From Theropithecus gelada (taxonomy: Eukaryota; Chordata; Mammalia; Primates; Cercopithecidae), in contig NC_037671.1 in NCBI RefSeq assembly GCF_003255815.1, positions 157,981,333 to 158,045,332 of the forward strand: DNA of 64,000 nucleotides. Reading direction: 5' to 3'. Both the position numbers and the translations under genes were made by a program. A model generated the notes under the pieces. That model had not been told where the DNA came from. It saw only the letters and a program-made list of their open reading frames with translations, and searched no databases. Shown here piece after piece: positions 47,642 to 59,315 of this stretch (positions are counted from its first letter, which is position 1; the number at the start of each line of letters is the position of its first letter).

Positions 47642-47930
47642 GAAAAATAGTTATTTAATGATTGCAGTTTCCTGGGGATGAACCTTACTCTTAAGCATAC
47701 TTGGGATGGCTTGTCCTTATCGATTGCTATATAAGTACATTTTATAAGATTGCTAAAGATATTTGTATTATTATTTATATTCAAAGATTAAGCTTCTTAT
47801 GTTGAAAAATTGTTTTTATGTTATATATGTCGAGAATTCAGGATCTTGAATGAAAAAGCAGTAAAAATAAAAGGACATGCTTTTATTAGAAATATAATTC
47901 TCAAAATTGTTGTATTACATAGTTACATAT

Positions 47931-48323
47931 TGTCATAGTCAGCTTAGGCTGCTATTACAAAATACCATAGACCGGGTACTTAGGCAATACAAATGCATTT
48001 CTCACAAGTCTGGAGATTGGGAAGCCCAAGATCAAGGTGCCAGCATGATCAATTTCCAGTGAGGGCTTTCTTCTTGTCTTGGGGTGGGTGGAGAGAGAGA
48101 GAGAGACAGAGAAAGGGAAAGAGAGAGAGAGAAAGGAGTTTGCTCACATTTGCTATCTGGTACCTCTTGTTATAAAGGCATTAATCCCATCATGATGACC
48201 TCTGCTCCTCATGACCTCATATAACCCTAATTATGTATCAAAGGCCCATCTCCAAATAATGTCACATTGGAGGTTAGGGCTTCAACATATACACTTTGGG
48301 GCAATGCAGACATTCAGCCCATA
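47931..48323 (-). mobile_element. MLT1A/MST-type MaLR LTR, antisense
   Basis: 'gctgctattacaaaataccatagac', 'tttctcacaagtctggagattgggaagcccaagatcaaggtgcc' and 'catgacctcatataaccctaattatg..caaaggcccatctcc' follow the reverse complement of an MLT1/MST LTR. An internal (GA)n-rich stretch at 48091-48137 replaces part of the U3/R equivalent. The exact family and 5-bp duplication were not settled. Confidence 0.85.
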
Positions 48324-48797
48324 ATGAACACCATCAGTTTAATATCACCAACATTAAAGTCAAGAGTTATACCACTTATTTATAGTTTTTCACTCAAATG
48401 GAGTAACCCATGTGCATTATTAAAATTGGTGTGTTCTACTTATGTTAATACATATTTTGATGTTTCTGATGATGATGTGGTCATGTTAGGGAACTTCGTG
48501 CTTCACTAGAACTCTATGGTACGTTTCCTAAATATTTTTGTTTTATTTTTGAGGTTATTTATTATTTATAACTATTGTTATGAAAGTTATTCAGAAGATA
48601 GAAGTTGAATGCTGCTGAAGTGATTGTAGTGTCTACTTAGTTACACATTGAGAAATGGGAGCCATTATTATGAAGCGAGAGAGCCTTGTAATATTAGAAG
48701 GACCAAAGAGTATAGTGAATGTGAAAGAGTTATGAGCATAAGATTACTAAAGATTAGTTTACTATCTATTAGCATTTGAAGTGTCAAAGCATCATTC
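48324..48797. other. unique sequence
   Basis: Nothing recognised. Confidence 0.4.
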
Positions 48798-48864
48798 TGT
48801 GTGTGTGTGTGTGTGTATATATTTTGTGTGTGTGTGTATATATTTTTTGTGTGTGTGTGTGTGT
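48798..48864 (+). repeat. (TG)n/(TA)n compound microsatellite at an Alu tail
   Basis: Three TG blocks are separated by TATATATTTT spacers, directly joined to the Alu at 48865. It occupies the place of the Alu poly-T, so it probably arose from the tail. Confidence 0.9.
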
Positions 48865-49130
48865 GACAAGAGTCTCACTCTGTTGCCCAGGTTGTAATGC
48901 AGTGGTTTGATCTCGGCTCACTGCACCCTCTGCCTCCCAGGTTCAAGTGATTCTCCTGCCTCAGCCTCTGGAATAGCTGAGACTACAGGCATGTGCCACC
49001 AGGCCTGCATAATTTTTGATTTTTAGTAAAGACAGGGTTTCACTGGTCTCGAACTCCTGACCTCAAGTGATCCACCCATCTCAGCCTCCCAAAGTGTTGG
49101 GATTATAGGCGTGAACCCCTGAGCCTGGCC
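48865..49130 (-). mobile_element. AluS-type element, antisense
   Basis: Starts 'gacaagagtctcactctgttg' and ends 'gtgaacccctgagcctggcc'. There is a small deletion around 49045, where 'atgttggccaggct' is absent. Confidence 0.95.
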
Positions 49131-50559
49131 TAATTCAGTATATTTTAAAGAGGAAATGAAGAGCATTGGTTAATCCAGTGAGTCTTTTAAGTGCAAGAGC
49201 TTCTATCATATTATGGTATCATAAATAAGAGGAAAATACATAAGAATATACTAAATACCTATATAGTAATCACTACATCACCTTAGATATCTATTATTAC
49301 AACTAATGTCTAATGGAGTATTTTAGAAAAAGTTAATTTCAAACTTGGGCTAGTAATTAGACTCAGAAGATTCTTTTGTCATCAAACTCAGTTTATTTTA
49401 ACCACGAATCTGGGCTCAAATTGCTATTTTCATTCATCATTTTTGATAAACTTGGTTAAGGATTATTATATGTATTTAAAGTTAAATCAGTAATTTTTTT
49501 GTATATTTACAATTACAGTATATTTCATGATCCTTGTTTACTAGTTCTTAAGTAGTCTTCTATTCATCATATTTTCTCTTTTTGGCTAATCTGAGCCTTT
49601 CTAAACTGAGATAGTCCTATTTTAAGAGTTTATTTTCTATTATAAAAGAGCAGAAAAAACTAACTAGTCTCCTTATTTATGCATAAACTCTACCAGTTTT
49701 ATTTCCTAGCAAAGAAAAGGGGGGACCTTTGTATTATTCTCACAAAATGTATTTTGCAGAAATATCTGAATGTTGTTGAAGTAGCAAAATGAACTCTAGA
49801 GAGGTGAATTGTTTTGATCTAATTAAATAATGGTACCTAATCTAATTGTAAGATAATTTTTAAACTGAAGAAATTATTCAGAAAAATTCCCCAAATATCC
49901 TTCCATTCTCACACTATACATTTCAGAATTTCCCATAAATCCAAACACTTCTATTTCTAGGTCAGGTCAAAAAATCTAAACTGTTTGGTTTGTAGCAGCT
50001 TTCACAGACACAGGAGCCCATTACCTAGAAGCAGCTGTCTTACTAGTATTTCTCTTAGGAGGCACTTCACACGAGGAGGGACTCTGCTGGTGTTGTGTTT
50101 GTTTTGTATTAATGGTTGAAGGAAGGTAAAAGGGTCTTTCTGATAGTTCTTCCTGTGGCACAGATTTCACGCTGCAGTAATGCTTATTGTTATTTTATGT
50201 ATATAATACTTATGTAATCATTTTTATACAGTTCTGTAAAATTATATATAATATGAAATATTTATATATTTGAGAAAAATAATTATCTATATTATCTATA
50301 TCTGTTTAGGCACTGTTTATCGAAAGTATTGCTAAGTCTTGCTACCATATAATATTTTCCTTTTTTTATGGTTTGAATTAAAGCAAATGTTAAAGGAAAA
50401 CAAACTCTGAAGTGAACCTCCGAATAGCTTCACAGCTGCTGTTTACTTACTGTTAATTTTATTGAAGTTTATGCTTCAACAGAGCAAAACACAGTGGTCT
50501 GAAACTAGTTTAATAGAAACACAAGTGTTTTTAGTGAGCCCTCTGAACAGAGCTTTCTG
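49131..50559. other. unique AT-rich sequence
   Basis: No gene or repeat family recognised. Confidence 0.4.
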
Positions 50560-50710
50560 TTTAAAGTAGAGGCAATCTAGTGTATTGGAAGGTACTGGAC
50601 TTGAGTTTGAATCTTGACTGTTGAGTATTATTTTTGTTACCTTGAGGAAGTTGATAAATATTTGAATTTTCAATTATTTTCCTCAGTGAAAGTAAGACAA
50701 GAATGATCTC
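50560..50710 (+). repeat. MIR SINE, sense
   Basis: 'agaggcaatctagtgtattggaaggtactggacttgagtttgaatcttgactg' and 'ttaccttgaggaagttg' are MIR in the sense orientation. Confidence 0.75.
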
Positions 50711-50974
50711 ACAAGCGCAAATGAGAAAATTAATAAGTTAATTTTAAAAACTCCCTTTTTGTTGGAAGTGCATCTATAAAGTCATACTTCTATATGGATC
50801 TCACAGTGAAAAGGAATCATCAAATGTTGGGATTTTCAGATATTCTAGGTTTTACCCACTTAAAGCACCATTTTTTTCTAGTTAAACTATTTTGATTGAG
50901 CATTTTTCTAAACATTATTTTACATGTATCTGCTTTGTAAAATACCTGGGTATTATTGCCTTACATTTGTATAT

Positions 50975-51345
50975 TCATTCATTAAGCCTTTAACAAAACT
51001 TTTGTTGAGTGCTGTTCTGCTCCAGGCACTGTGCTAAGCCTTGTACATAAACTGATGGAAAAACAGACATACAGAGTGTATGAACTAGTAGGAAGACACG
51101 CGCTCGACAGGTAACACAAACATACATAAATGATATACGTATGTGATAATTGCTAAAAAGAAAAACAAGAGGGCACTATGAGAAGAAACAGGGGAAAAAC
51201 TACGGTAGCTTAAGTGGTCAGGAAAGGTGTCTCTGGGAAAGTGAAATTTAAGCTGAGATCTGAAGGATGAGAGCCAGCCGCCTTACAGAATGCGGGGGAG
51301 AGCATTCCAGGCACTGGAAATGAGGAAAAGGGGCCTCGTAAGAAA
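50975..51345 (-). repeat. L2 LINE 3' end, antisense
   Basis: 'ttgttgagtgctgttctgctccaggcactgtgctaagcc' (51002 on), 'gtggtcaggaaaggtgtctctggg', 'gagatctgaaggatgagagccagccgcc' and 'gagcattccaggcactgg' follow the antisense L2 end closely. Confidence 0.92.
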
Positions 51346-51449
51346 AAAAAGGCCCTTTTTGTTTTCAAGAAACTGACAGAAATTCAGTGTGACTAGAACA
51401 CAGGAAACATAGAGAAGACTGGTCTGACAAAAGATACAGAATCCTGTAT

Positions 51450-51625
51450 AGTTTATAAAACACCTTTACAGCTTAAAGTAACTAGTTGAGATGAAGACAT
51501 TGTTTTTTTGTTTCCATGTATAGACACTGAGGGTTAAGGGGGCTGACTTGCCCAAGGTCACCCTGCTAGGAGGGGAGGATGAGCGCTCCAGCCTTCTTTG
51601 ACCCCTAGTCCTGGGCTCTTTCTGC
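51450..51625 (-). repeat. MIR SINE, antisense
   Basis: 'gacttgcccaaggtcaccctgctaggagg' (51544 on) is a well-kept MIR core. Confidence 0.8.
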
Positions 51626-52550
51626 TGTGAAAATTTCCTAGCTGAACAGTTTCATACTTTTCTGATGTCTGAGGTCATTATTACGTAATCAGTCACTGAA
51701 ATTAAACCCTAATGGACTGTTGAGGTGTGAAAGGCCCATTGCCCTGTAAGATCTTTTGAATCCTTATGTCTGAATCAGTTTTTCTGTCTTCTCTGCTATT
51801 GGGTTGTTCTCATTTGATTTTAGCTATTCCCTTTTTTGTTTCTGAGGAGCTGCAGACATAGAAACCAACATGTTTTGTTTATTAGGCATGTGTAAAGTAA
51901 TAGCCAGTAGCTTCTGTGTGAGAGTCCGTTGGACTGTTGGAATATATGTTGTCTCAGCAGGTCAGGCAGTGATGTTTGATTATTCCTAATTGTAAAATTG
52001 ATTTTACTTTGAAAATTTTGCCAAAAAAATAAATCATGTTTAAATGAGGGAGATATTTACATAAAGTTGATGATGTCTGAGGAGCCGCTCTTATCCCGTT
52101 CTCTTAAGAGTTTGAAATCAATTGTGAATAATCACAGGAGTTAGACAAAAATGACAATACCAGGTTTATTGTTAATAAAGCCAGATTGGACAGCTGTCCA
52201 TGAACCTAAGGCCTAAATCATGCTTCCCCTTCTTTACCCAAGCTGAACTTAACAAATGCAATCAGACCTCTGTCTCCAGAACCAGAAGACAGAAAGAACG
52301 CTATGTACATCTGGAAGGCAGGCTGCATCTGAAGAAGGTAGCCCAGGAAGGGTTAATGAAATCTGCCCTGTGACCTATTCTTCTGTTACTCATCAGAAAG
52401 GAAAGAAGTAATACCTGATACTCACAAGAAAGATTTTATTGTATAAAACGGAACAAAAATATGAGAAAAGGGAGAAAATGATTTCTTCTACGTTAAGGTA
52501 AAAACAAACCTTTATGATTTAATTAGACAACATTTACAAGTAAAGATATT
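51626..52550. other. unique sequence
   Basis: No gene. 52100-52440 is somewhat GC-richer; not recognised as a repeat. Confidence 0.4.
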
Positions 52551-52610
52551 ATGTCTTATGAACATACCTACTTTGATATCAAATATCAAATGTCTTATGA
52601 ACATACCTAC
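52551..52610 (+). repeat. 21-bp exact direct repeat, period 39
   Basis: The same 21 bases occur at 52551-52571 and 52590-52610, with TTGATATCAA-type palindromic sequence between them. Confidence 0.97.
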
Positions 52611-52740
52611 GTAACTAAGTGTTACGGCTTAGTAGGCTGAGAGTCAGAAGACTTCTTTTACTTACTTTATTATTTAGGAGAAGCCGTAGGACAGTGAGCT
52701 CCAGTTTCGTCATCTGTCATAACGAGCGCTATAAATACAT
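52611..52740 (+). repeat. MIR SINE trace, sense (weak)
   Basis: 'gctgagagtcagaagactt' and 'gagctccagtttcgtcatctgtcataacgag' resemble MIR. Confidence 0.45.
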
Positions 52741-52789
52741 GCTCTGTCTGAGAGAAACAGATGCTACGGTGACTATGAAAGGGTTGTGG

Positions 52790-52905
52790 GAAAAGAGAAT
52801 GACATCTGAGTACCTACTGTATGCCAACCAATGTGTTAGATGCTTTTCAGGATATCTTGTATAATCACCATAATCAAACAAGTGTTGTTTTCATTTTTCA
52901 AAAAA
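52790..52905 (-). repeat. MIR SINE fragment, antisense
   Basis: 'gtacctactgtatgccaaccaatgtgttagatgctttt' and 'tataatcaccataatcaaacaag' are the antisense MIR 3' part. Confidence 0.6.
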
Positions 52906-52914
52906 ATTGAGTGT

Positions 52915-53180
52915 CAGATTCTACAACAACCATTTTTTGAGCATTTATGACAAGCCAGTCTCTGTGAATATAGTGGTGAACTGGGATACCATAAGAAAGT
53001 GGCATTTCCACACAGATGTGGAGAGTGAGGGGAGCTGGGCTCATAGAGGGAGGGTTGCCTGGTCGTGTTCCTCTCTAACCAGCTTTCCTCTACACCCTCC
53101 TCAGATAGTCTTCCCTGTCTATTTAGTCAGAAACTGGAATGGCATTCTCGATACTCCTCTTTCTCTTATCACATACACCC
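52915..53180. repeat. possible L2 traces
   Basis: 52920-52990 looks like an antisense L2 terminus ('caacaaccattttttgagcattta'); 53060-53170 looks like sense L2 ('ctcctcagatagtcttccctg'). Both are weak. Confidence 0.35.
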
Positions 53181-53439
53181 ATAGGCACAAAGGTCCTGAA
53201 ATGGGATAGAGATTGGGATATTTATGGAATAGAGAGAAGAACTTCATTTCTTGTACGCTTTGAGAGTTAGAATTGTCCTAACTGCATAGGGAAGACAAAG
53301 AAGGGCTTTAGACTGGAATATTGTGAACCTACTCTTGGAAGAAGGCAGTTCTCCATGGGTCTCTCACATTTCTGTATGTATTATGAGTGAAGGTATTGAC
53401 TGCCGTCGTCACAGACTCTCTTTTCAAGGACGTTTGTGA

Positions 53440-53848
53440 ATAACTTTAGAAGAAAGTGATAGTACCTCCCTCCATAGCAAAGGGCAGGCATGCTTACTGT
53501 CCAGTATAATAATAAAGATAATGTCTTCCTTTGGAACCAAGGGAAGGCATGTTTACTGCCCATTATAGAAAATATTTGATGTCCCTACATTCAGGGTCGT
53601 TTTGCTGCAATACAGTCCATTGCATGTGCAGGTGTCATGTCACCTTGAGGGAACTGGGGATCAGAGAACTGTTACAAGAAAATGCTGATACCTGAACTTC
53701 CATTATTGGAAGTAATAAGTCTCATTACTGTGAGTAATAAGTCTTTAATCCAGAAGTCTTGTATATTCTGCCATCTTCTGTGAAATTGTGGCGGGCTAAC
53801 TTGTTAGCTTGTGAATAAGATAAAACTCAGACCCTCCGTAATTGTTGG
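53440..53848 (+). mobile_element. probable 5' LTR of ERV-L-class provirus
   Basis: Its 3' part (53757-53843) matches 57411-57525 and 59318-59430. A tandem-like pair, 'ggcaggcatgcttactg' and 'ggaaggcatgtttactg', at about 53483 and 53543 resembles LTR U3 repeats. The left boundary is a guess. LTR family not identified. Confidence 0.5.
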
Positions 53849-56800
53849 CAGTTTTAGTGATGAGGAGGGGGTCCTGATGGAGACATGAGTTTCTGGAAGA
53901 GAAAGGATGAGGCCCTCCTGGGCCAATTGATGAGATTTGAGAGAAATTCATGAACATCATTAGTGAACATGCTGATCAACTTGTTTGGTCAGTTAGGGAA
54001 TAAATGACCCTCCATTTTATTGTCTGTTGATGAGGAAGAACTGGAGAGATGAATGCAATCTAAGTACCTGAAGGTAGGTTCAAAGTCAGCTGTCTGAAAG
54101 GTGCCCTGGATGTTGCTAGTCCTATTCCAGGCATGGAGATGTTTTTGACAATCTCAGGTCCACCCATTGTGACAAGTAGGCCAGTGACCTTCTGGAGGAA
54201 GGTTCTGACCCTCGTTGTAACAACAGTTATAATTTCATGCTCTGGCCTACAAGGAAGAAAATTTGTACCCACTGTAGGTAGAAACCAAGCAAATAACTAT
54301 AACCTTGGGTAGTTCACTTAGAAGATGAATGTGTGGGGTATGTAATACTTGTTAAGGAAGTATTAGCCCTCAAGGTTCTTTAGTTGCACCATTTTACAGC
54401 TTATCCCCTCCTGTAGACTATCATGCCAACCTTAGATTCACTAGGAGACTTAGAATGTCTTAGAGTGGGGCCAGGCTGCTGCCTTGGGGGAGATTTCCTT
54501 GAAAGAGAAAAGCTCCCATAGGAAACCATAGATGAGGTATTGACTAGTCTTTGGGCCCTTATTGCCCTAGAATGGGTTTGTAATGCTGATGAAGATTACC
54601 TGTTGGAAAACGAGAAACTGACCTAATGAAATCTAGACAAATTCTTACTGTCACCCCTGTTGCCTCTCAAAACTCTCATAATTCTTTTGTTGAAGCAGTG
54701 ATAGAACGTTAGAGATGTTATCATAATGGGGCAATAAATGCCCTCAATTGAAACAGACTCCTTAGAAAAATAGCTGCTGTGCAGGTCAAGCCCAAATCAA
54801 GCAAATGGAACAAATACTCTAGCCACAGCCAGAAAGTGGTTATGGCTGCTAAGTCTAGGGGTTCCCAGAACTGGAATAGATGGTGTCTGTAATGATCTTG
54901 CTGCCAAATATAGAGCATTGCATGGAATGAAAATAGTAGAAGTTTATTTGATTGAGCCTTGAGCCAGCTGACAATCAAACCTGAAAGTAAATACATCTTG
55001 TTTACTAACATAGAACTGTTTTCTCCCTCTCTGCCCCTTGATCCCCAGCCTTGGACTCTTCTTCAGCTTTAGCTTCTTCAAGGAAGAGAGAATGGAGCTG
55101 AGTTCTCTCTGTCCTGAAGGAAGACCGCAATTCTTACATGTCTCTCTCCAAGTATGCTGGGAAACTCTGGCGAGGGCAAGGACTTCAACTTTTATGGCTC
55201 TGTGAGATACACATTAAGGAAGTATTAACTGGCCCAATTTATCATCCTGCCCAGTCCAATGAAGGAGGGGATAGCTGAATTCAGCCATGGTGGTTTGAAC
55301 ATGGTTTGCAGTGGGGGAAGGAAGCTAGCAGAGCTTATGGGTGGGGCCTTTTGTTCTAGTTAGTGTGTCTTTGTTGTAGCTTCCCCTGCTGAATTGTAGA
55401 TGACTGTACTGTGAATGTTTATGAAGTCCAGAGGGGAGTCTCCTGACCAGGAAGAGCTGCAAGTAGAGAAGTGCTTCTCCCTTTGGGGCCCCACAACCCT
55501 AATGACCTCTTTGGAGCTTCAGTTCTCTACGACTCATGGTTTTTCTGATTGGAGGCTCTGGCAAAAGGAAGCAGCATTCACCCTTGGAGTTCTGGACTCA
55601 TAGCTCTGACGTTAAAACAGGTATATTCCTTTAGAAAAGGGTCCCTTCTAGTTAACTAGATGCCTGGCCTGTGGAGACCTTGTAACTCTTTTTTTTTTTT
55701 TTTTTCTGAGACGGAGTCTTGCTCTGTTGCCCAGGCTGGAGTGCAGTGGTGCAATCTCAGCTCACTGCAAGCTCTGCCTCCCGGGTTCACGCCATTCTCC
55801 TGCCTCAGCCTCCCCAGCAGCTGGGACTACAGGCACAGGCCACCATGCCCAGCTAATTTTTTGTATTTTTAGTAGAGATGGGATTTCACCGTGTTAGCCA
55901 GGATGGTCTCGATCTCCTGACTTCGTGATCCACCCGCCTCGGCTTCCCAAAGTGCTGGTATTACAGATGTGAGCCACTGCGCCCGGCGAGACCTTGTAAC
56001 TCTGGAGTCTGATATTCCCACTTTGGGGTCCAGTCATACTCAATGAATAACAAGGGAAAGGCTCAACAGACCTGGGTTGTCCAATGGAAGTGGTAAATTT
56101 AGGAATGCAGCCAGCCTGAGGCAAGCAGCATCTTAATCTCACTTGAGAAAGTGGCAGCTCTCATCCCCCACTCTGCTACCTGATTCACCAAGGTTCCCCT
56201 AAGTGCCTGGGCCTGCCGCACTTATGGATCAACTAACCTGAAACCTAATGGTATCCAGTGGGTTGTGTTCAGCCTCACCATCACCTACTCAACCAGAAGT
56301 GGACATTGTTTCTGTGCTCAGTGTTCACATTCAAGGCAGTGCTCTTAGCCCTGGCCAATACTCCCCTTAATGAATCTTGCTGTGTTTTTACTGTCTCTGG
56401 AAGTGTTGCCAATGACCCTCGTTGTTTGGGCTGCCGCTTGAAAAAATGCTAACTGGAAGATTATAAACTCCCCTTTTTGGGGCCACAAGCTGTGGAAATG
56501 GTTGGACAGTCACAGTTATTTATATAGATGGTAAGGGCCCATTCTCTGATGAAAAGCAGTGGGAATCAAGCTGCTGGTTCCACTTGCACCACCCAGATTG
56601 CCACCACTGCTGCCTCGCTTCATCGGAGCACTTGACAGGCAACACACTCACAGCACAGACTGGGCACAAGGTGATATGTGTTTCTGATATCGAGGTGACT
56701 GGCATCACAGACTTGGGGCTCCTGCCAATAGTTGACCTGTTTGTCTCAATGAAGGAAGACACACTGTACATACAGGGAGTTACTTCTGCCAATTCTTAAC

Positions 56801-57400
56801 AGATTTACTGCATTGGACTCCTCTTAAACTGGCGGTGGTGCCTCACTGCTACTGACACATTTTCAGGTTATGAGTTTGCCAGGTGCATTCCAGTTAGTCA
56901 GAGCCAGTGGTGCACCTTTTATTGCAGAAGCCAGGGCTGATAGTCAAAGTATTTGATAGTCTTTCCATGCTCCCTACAGTCCATAGGCACTTTGTATTGT
57001 TGAGTGTTGGAATGACTTCCTAAAATCAACTCAAAAAGATTTAAAACTCTACCTCCCTAATCTCCTCCTGGTTTGGACACGTTAATAAGTCTGTTGGGTC
57101 ATGAAATGCAACTGGCCCAGTTAGGGATCATCCTCTTTTTGTCCTTTCTTGGTTATGATCAGGATGAAAGAAAAGAGAGGTTATACAGAACTATTCTGAA
57201 AATTCAGGATATCATCCTGACCATTCCTAGACATGATGAGTCTTCCTTTCTCCTAATACCTATCTCAGGCCAGACTCTTTGGTACATCTGCTGGGTGGCA
57301 ACCTGGTCAAAAGATGGAACAGGAATCCAAATTTATTCTGGTTCAGCCACTTGAGTTTTCTTGTTAGATTGAATTATCCTAGGATATTGATCACTTGGTT
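53849..57400 (+). pseudogene. decayed ERV-L-class internal region (gag-pol remnants)
   Basis: About 3.5 kb between LTR-like copies, with an AluY removed. No frame is open beyond about 100 codons. Retroviral identity rests on an integrase-core trace: a conserved D-T-F-S-G-Y hexapeptide in frame at 56854-56871, preceded at 56700-56727 by a degraded version of the core's N-terminal motif in another frame, so frameshifts are present. This hexapeptide context is typical of ERV-L-type integrases. The upstream part would be gag to reverse transcriptase but is too eroded for me to place domains. No env is seen. It cannot encode a working protein. Confidence 0.6.
55690..55987 (-). mobile_element. AluY-type element, antisense, inside the ERV
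   Basis: Perfect 16-bp target-site duplication GAGACCTTGTAACTCT at 55674-55689 and 55988-56003. AluY-type diagnostic sequence 'ctgcaagctctgcctcc' and 'ttcacgccattctcctgcc' (55766 on). The youngest-looking insertion in the window. Confidence 0.97.
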
Positions 57401-57545
57401 GGGTAAACGGCTCACCAAGTGCCCTCATACCCTGTATCCTCGCGTCTTCTTCCTGTAGCCATGAAACTGAGGCTAGCTACCATGTTAGCTTGCACATAGG
57501 GTAAAATCTCAGACCTTTCGTAATTATTTACATCTACTTACATAT
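57401..57545 (+). mobile_element. probable 3' LTR fragment of the ERV
   Basis: 'ctcaccaagtgccctcatacc', 'cttcttcctgtagccatgaaactgaggc' and 'gtaaaatctcagacctttcgtaatt' match the copies at 53757-53843 and 59318-59452. Confidence 0.5.
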
Positions 57546-57639
57546 TGAAAGGATTGAAGAGTAAGTGGTACAAATGGGGAGTGTATCGGTTGTATCAGGG
57601 GATTTTAATTTATGGAGGTGACTGAGTGACAACATGGAG

Positions 57640-58090
57640 AGGCCAATGCCATCGAAAGATTATTTTTATTACTTACATTTCTCAAGAGGAAGGGGCACTT
57701 ACATTAAATGTAAGTCATTTTATTATTTACATTTCTCACAGTGGGGCACATGAGGAAGAACTGGGTTTGGTCAGGAGGCAGAAGGAGGAAGGGAAAGCCT
57801 GGGCCATAGCCTTTACTGGGGTTTCTATGGGAAAGGGAAGAGCAGAGGAAACAGTTTAGGACTGGCTGGTTTGAGTAATTTCAGTGGGCTCTGGGCTGTA
57901 GGGGTGATACCTGGTTGTCTGGTACCTGGCCCTGGGAGATTTAGGGAAGGGGACTTGCTGATGAGAAGTTGATAAAGGAAATGGTTGAAGGTGTGGTCTC
58001 TGGATTGGTTAGTTGCATATGAAGGACATGATCCCAGGCCAGCCCTTTGCACTAAGAATTGGCTGGCTCTGGGAGGATAGTCTCTTCCCA
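57640..58090 (-). mobile_element. probable solo LTR of a different ERV family, antisense
   Basis: On the minus strand a C-rich U3-like part (58080 to 57830) leads to 'agaaaccccAGTAAAggc' (polyadenylation-like signal at 57812-57817) and a pyrimidine-rich R/U5-like part with a 33-bp imperfect direct repeat at about 57667-57700 and 57720-57750. Family not identified. The 88-codon minus-strand ORF at 57825-58091 lies inside it. Confidence 0.4.
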
Positions 58091-58169
58091 TTCAGTGAGG
58101 CCACAAATGCCAGAGCATCGGAATACAGAAAATAATGAAATAGGGTTGATATAACTGGCCTTGTGATAA

Positions 58170-58700
58170 ATGGATGCCAAATAGACAAACACAATGTAAG
58201 AAAACACAGTTTTAGAGGAGAGAAACTGCTTAGGGGGCTACTGTAGTAATCCAAATAGGAGATGACATTGGTTTTAACTAGAGAAGTGGCGGGGGAGATG
58301 AAGAGAATGAACAGATTTGAGACATATTTTGAAGCCTGCATCAATTCAATTTGATGATGAATTTAGATATAGTTTGTGGAAAGGGAGGACTCAGTGACTC
58401 CAGTTTCCAGCTTTACTTAAATGAAACATTTTGGACAGTAAACATAGCATTGGTAGAGAAATAATAAAGAGTTTAGCACTGGACATCTTCAAGTTCCATA
58501 AGGCTGTGAGATTATTTATGTAGAGATATAAGTTAGGCAGGAGAGTGAGAGAGTTTAGAACTAAGAGGATGAATTTCAGGTGGTGATAAAAATTTGGGAA
58601 CCTACAGAATATAGACAGTTAGTTAAGGAATGACACTAGATGAATTATCCAGAGGGAAGTGTAGAGTTTGAATGACTAGGGGAAGATCATGCATTTGTCC
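58170..58700 (-). repeat. L2 LINE reverse-transcriptase region, antisense
   Basis: 'gggggctactgtagtaatccaaataggagatgacattggttttaactagagaagtggcggggg' (58233 on), 'gactcagtgactccagtttccagc' and 'agcactggacatcttcaagttcc' follow antisense L2. Confidence 0.85.
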
Positions 58701-59315
58701 ACAGCCCTACCTCCATTTGACCTACTTCTCTCTTTTAAATAACCATCTTGGCTTCTGAATGTACGTGAGTTTGTCAGCCTTAATAGGCAAAGAAGGAAGA
58801 CAATTAAGCAAATGGCAAATTAAATTATTGCATTGATTTCTACATGGTATTTGTTATACGGTGGCATGGACATGATCTGTTAAGTGTTTAACTAAAAATA
58901 GTCCCTTAGGTCTTGGATTTTATATTCTAATGTAGATAACACATCAGTAACCTGGCTAAGGAAGCTGTGGTGGCTGTTTAGTTTTGATTGCATGTTGTCT
59001 TTTTCAAAGTAGCAAGTTAGGAGCTTATTGAACATATAGAAATTATACATTTTTTTTTCTTCCTTCTCTAACGCTTGTCAGTAGTTATCAGAATTACATG
59101 GCTATACTTTTGTTTTTTTCTTCTCCCATGTTGGCTCTGTTTTATCTCTCTTAATGTCAGATATCATTTCTTGGAATCACTCAGGAAGTTATCTTAGAAT
59201 TAATTTGCCAGTAATGAAGAGTGGCAAGAAATGCTGTAAAAGAATCTGGAGGTATTTCACAACTTTGGAGATGAAGGGTGCTTGATAGATTACTAGACAA
59301 GTAATCTTACTAAAC
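58701..59315. other. unique sequence
   Basis: No gene or repeat recognised. Confidence 0.4.

Noticed and set aside
47350..47658. 102-codon ORF with L1 ORF2-like C-terminal half
   Set aside because: It crosses the inversion joint of a truncated L1 and has no promoter or complete domain.
56520..56799. 90- and 71-codon opposing ORFs
   Set aside because: They fall in the decayed ERV integrase region; the integrase motifs are in shifted frames, so neither ORF is a protein gene.
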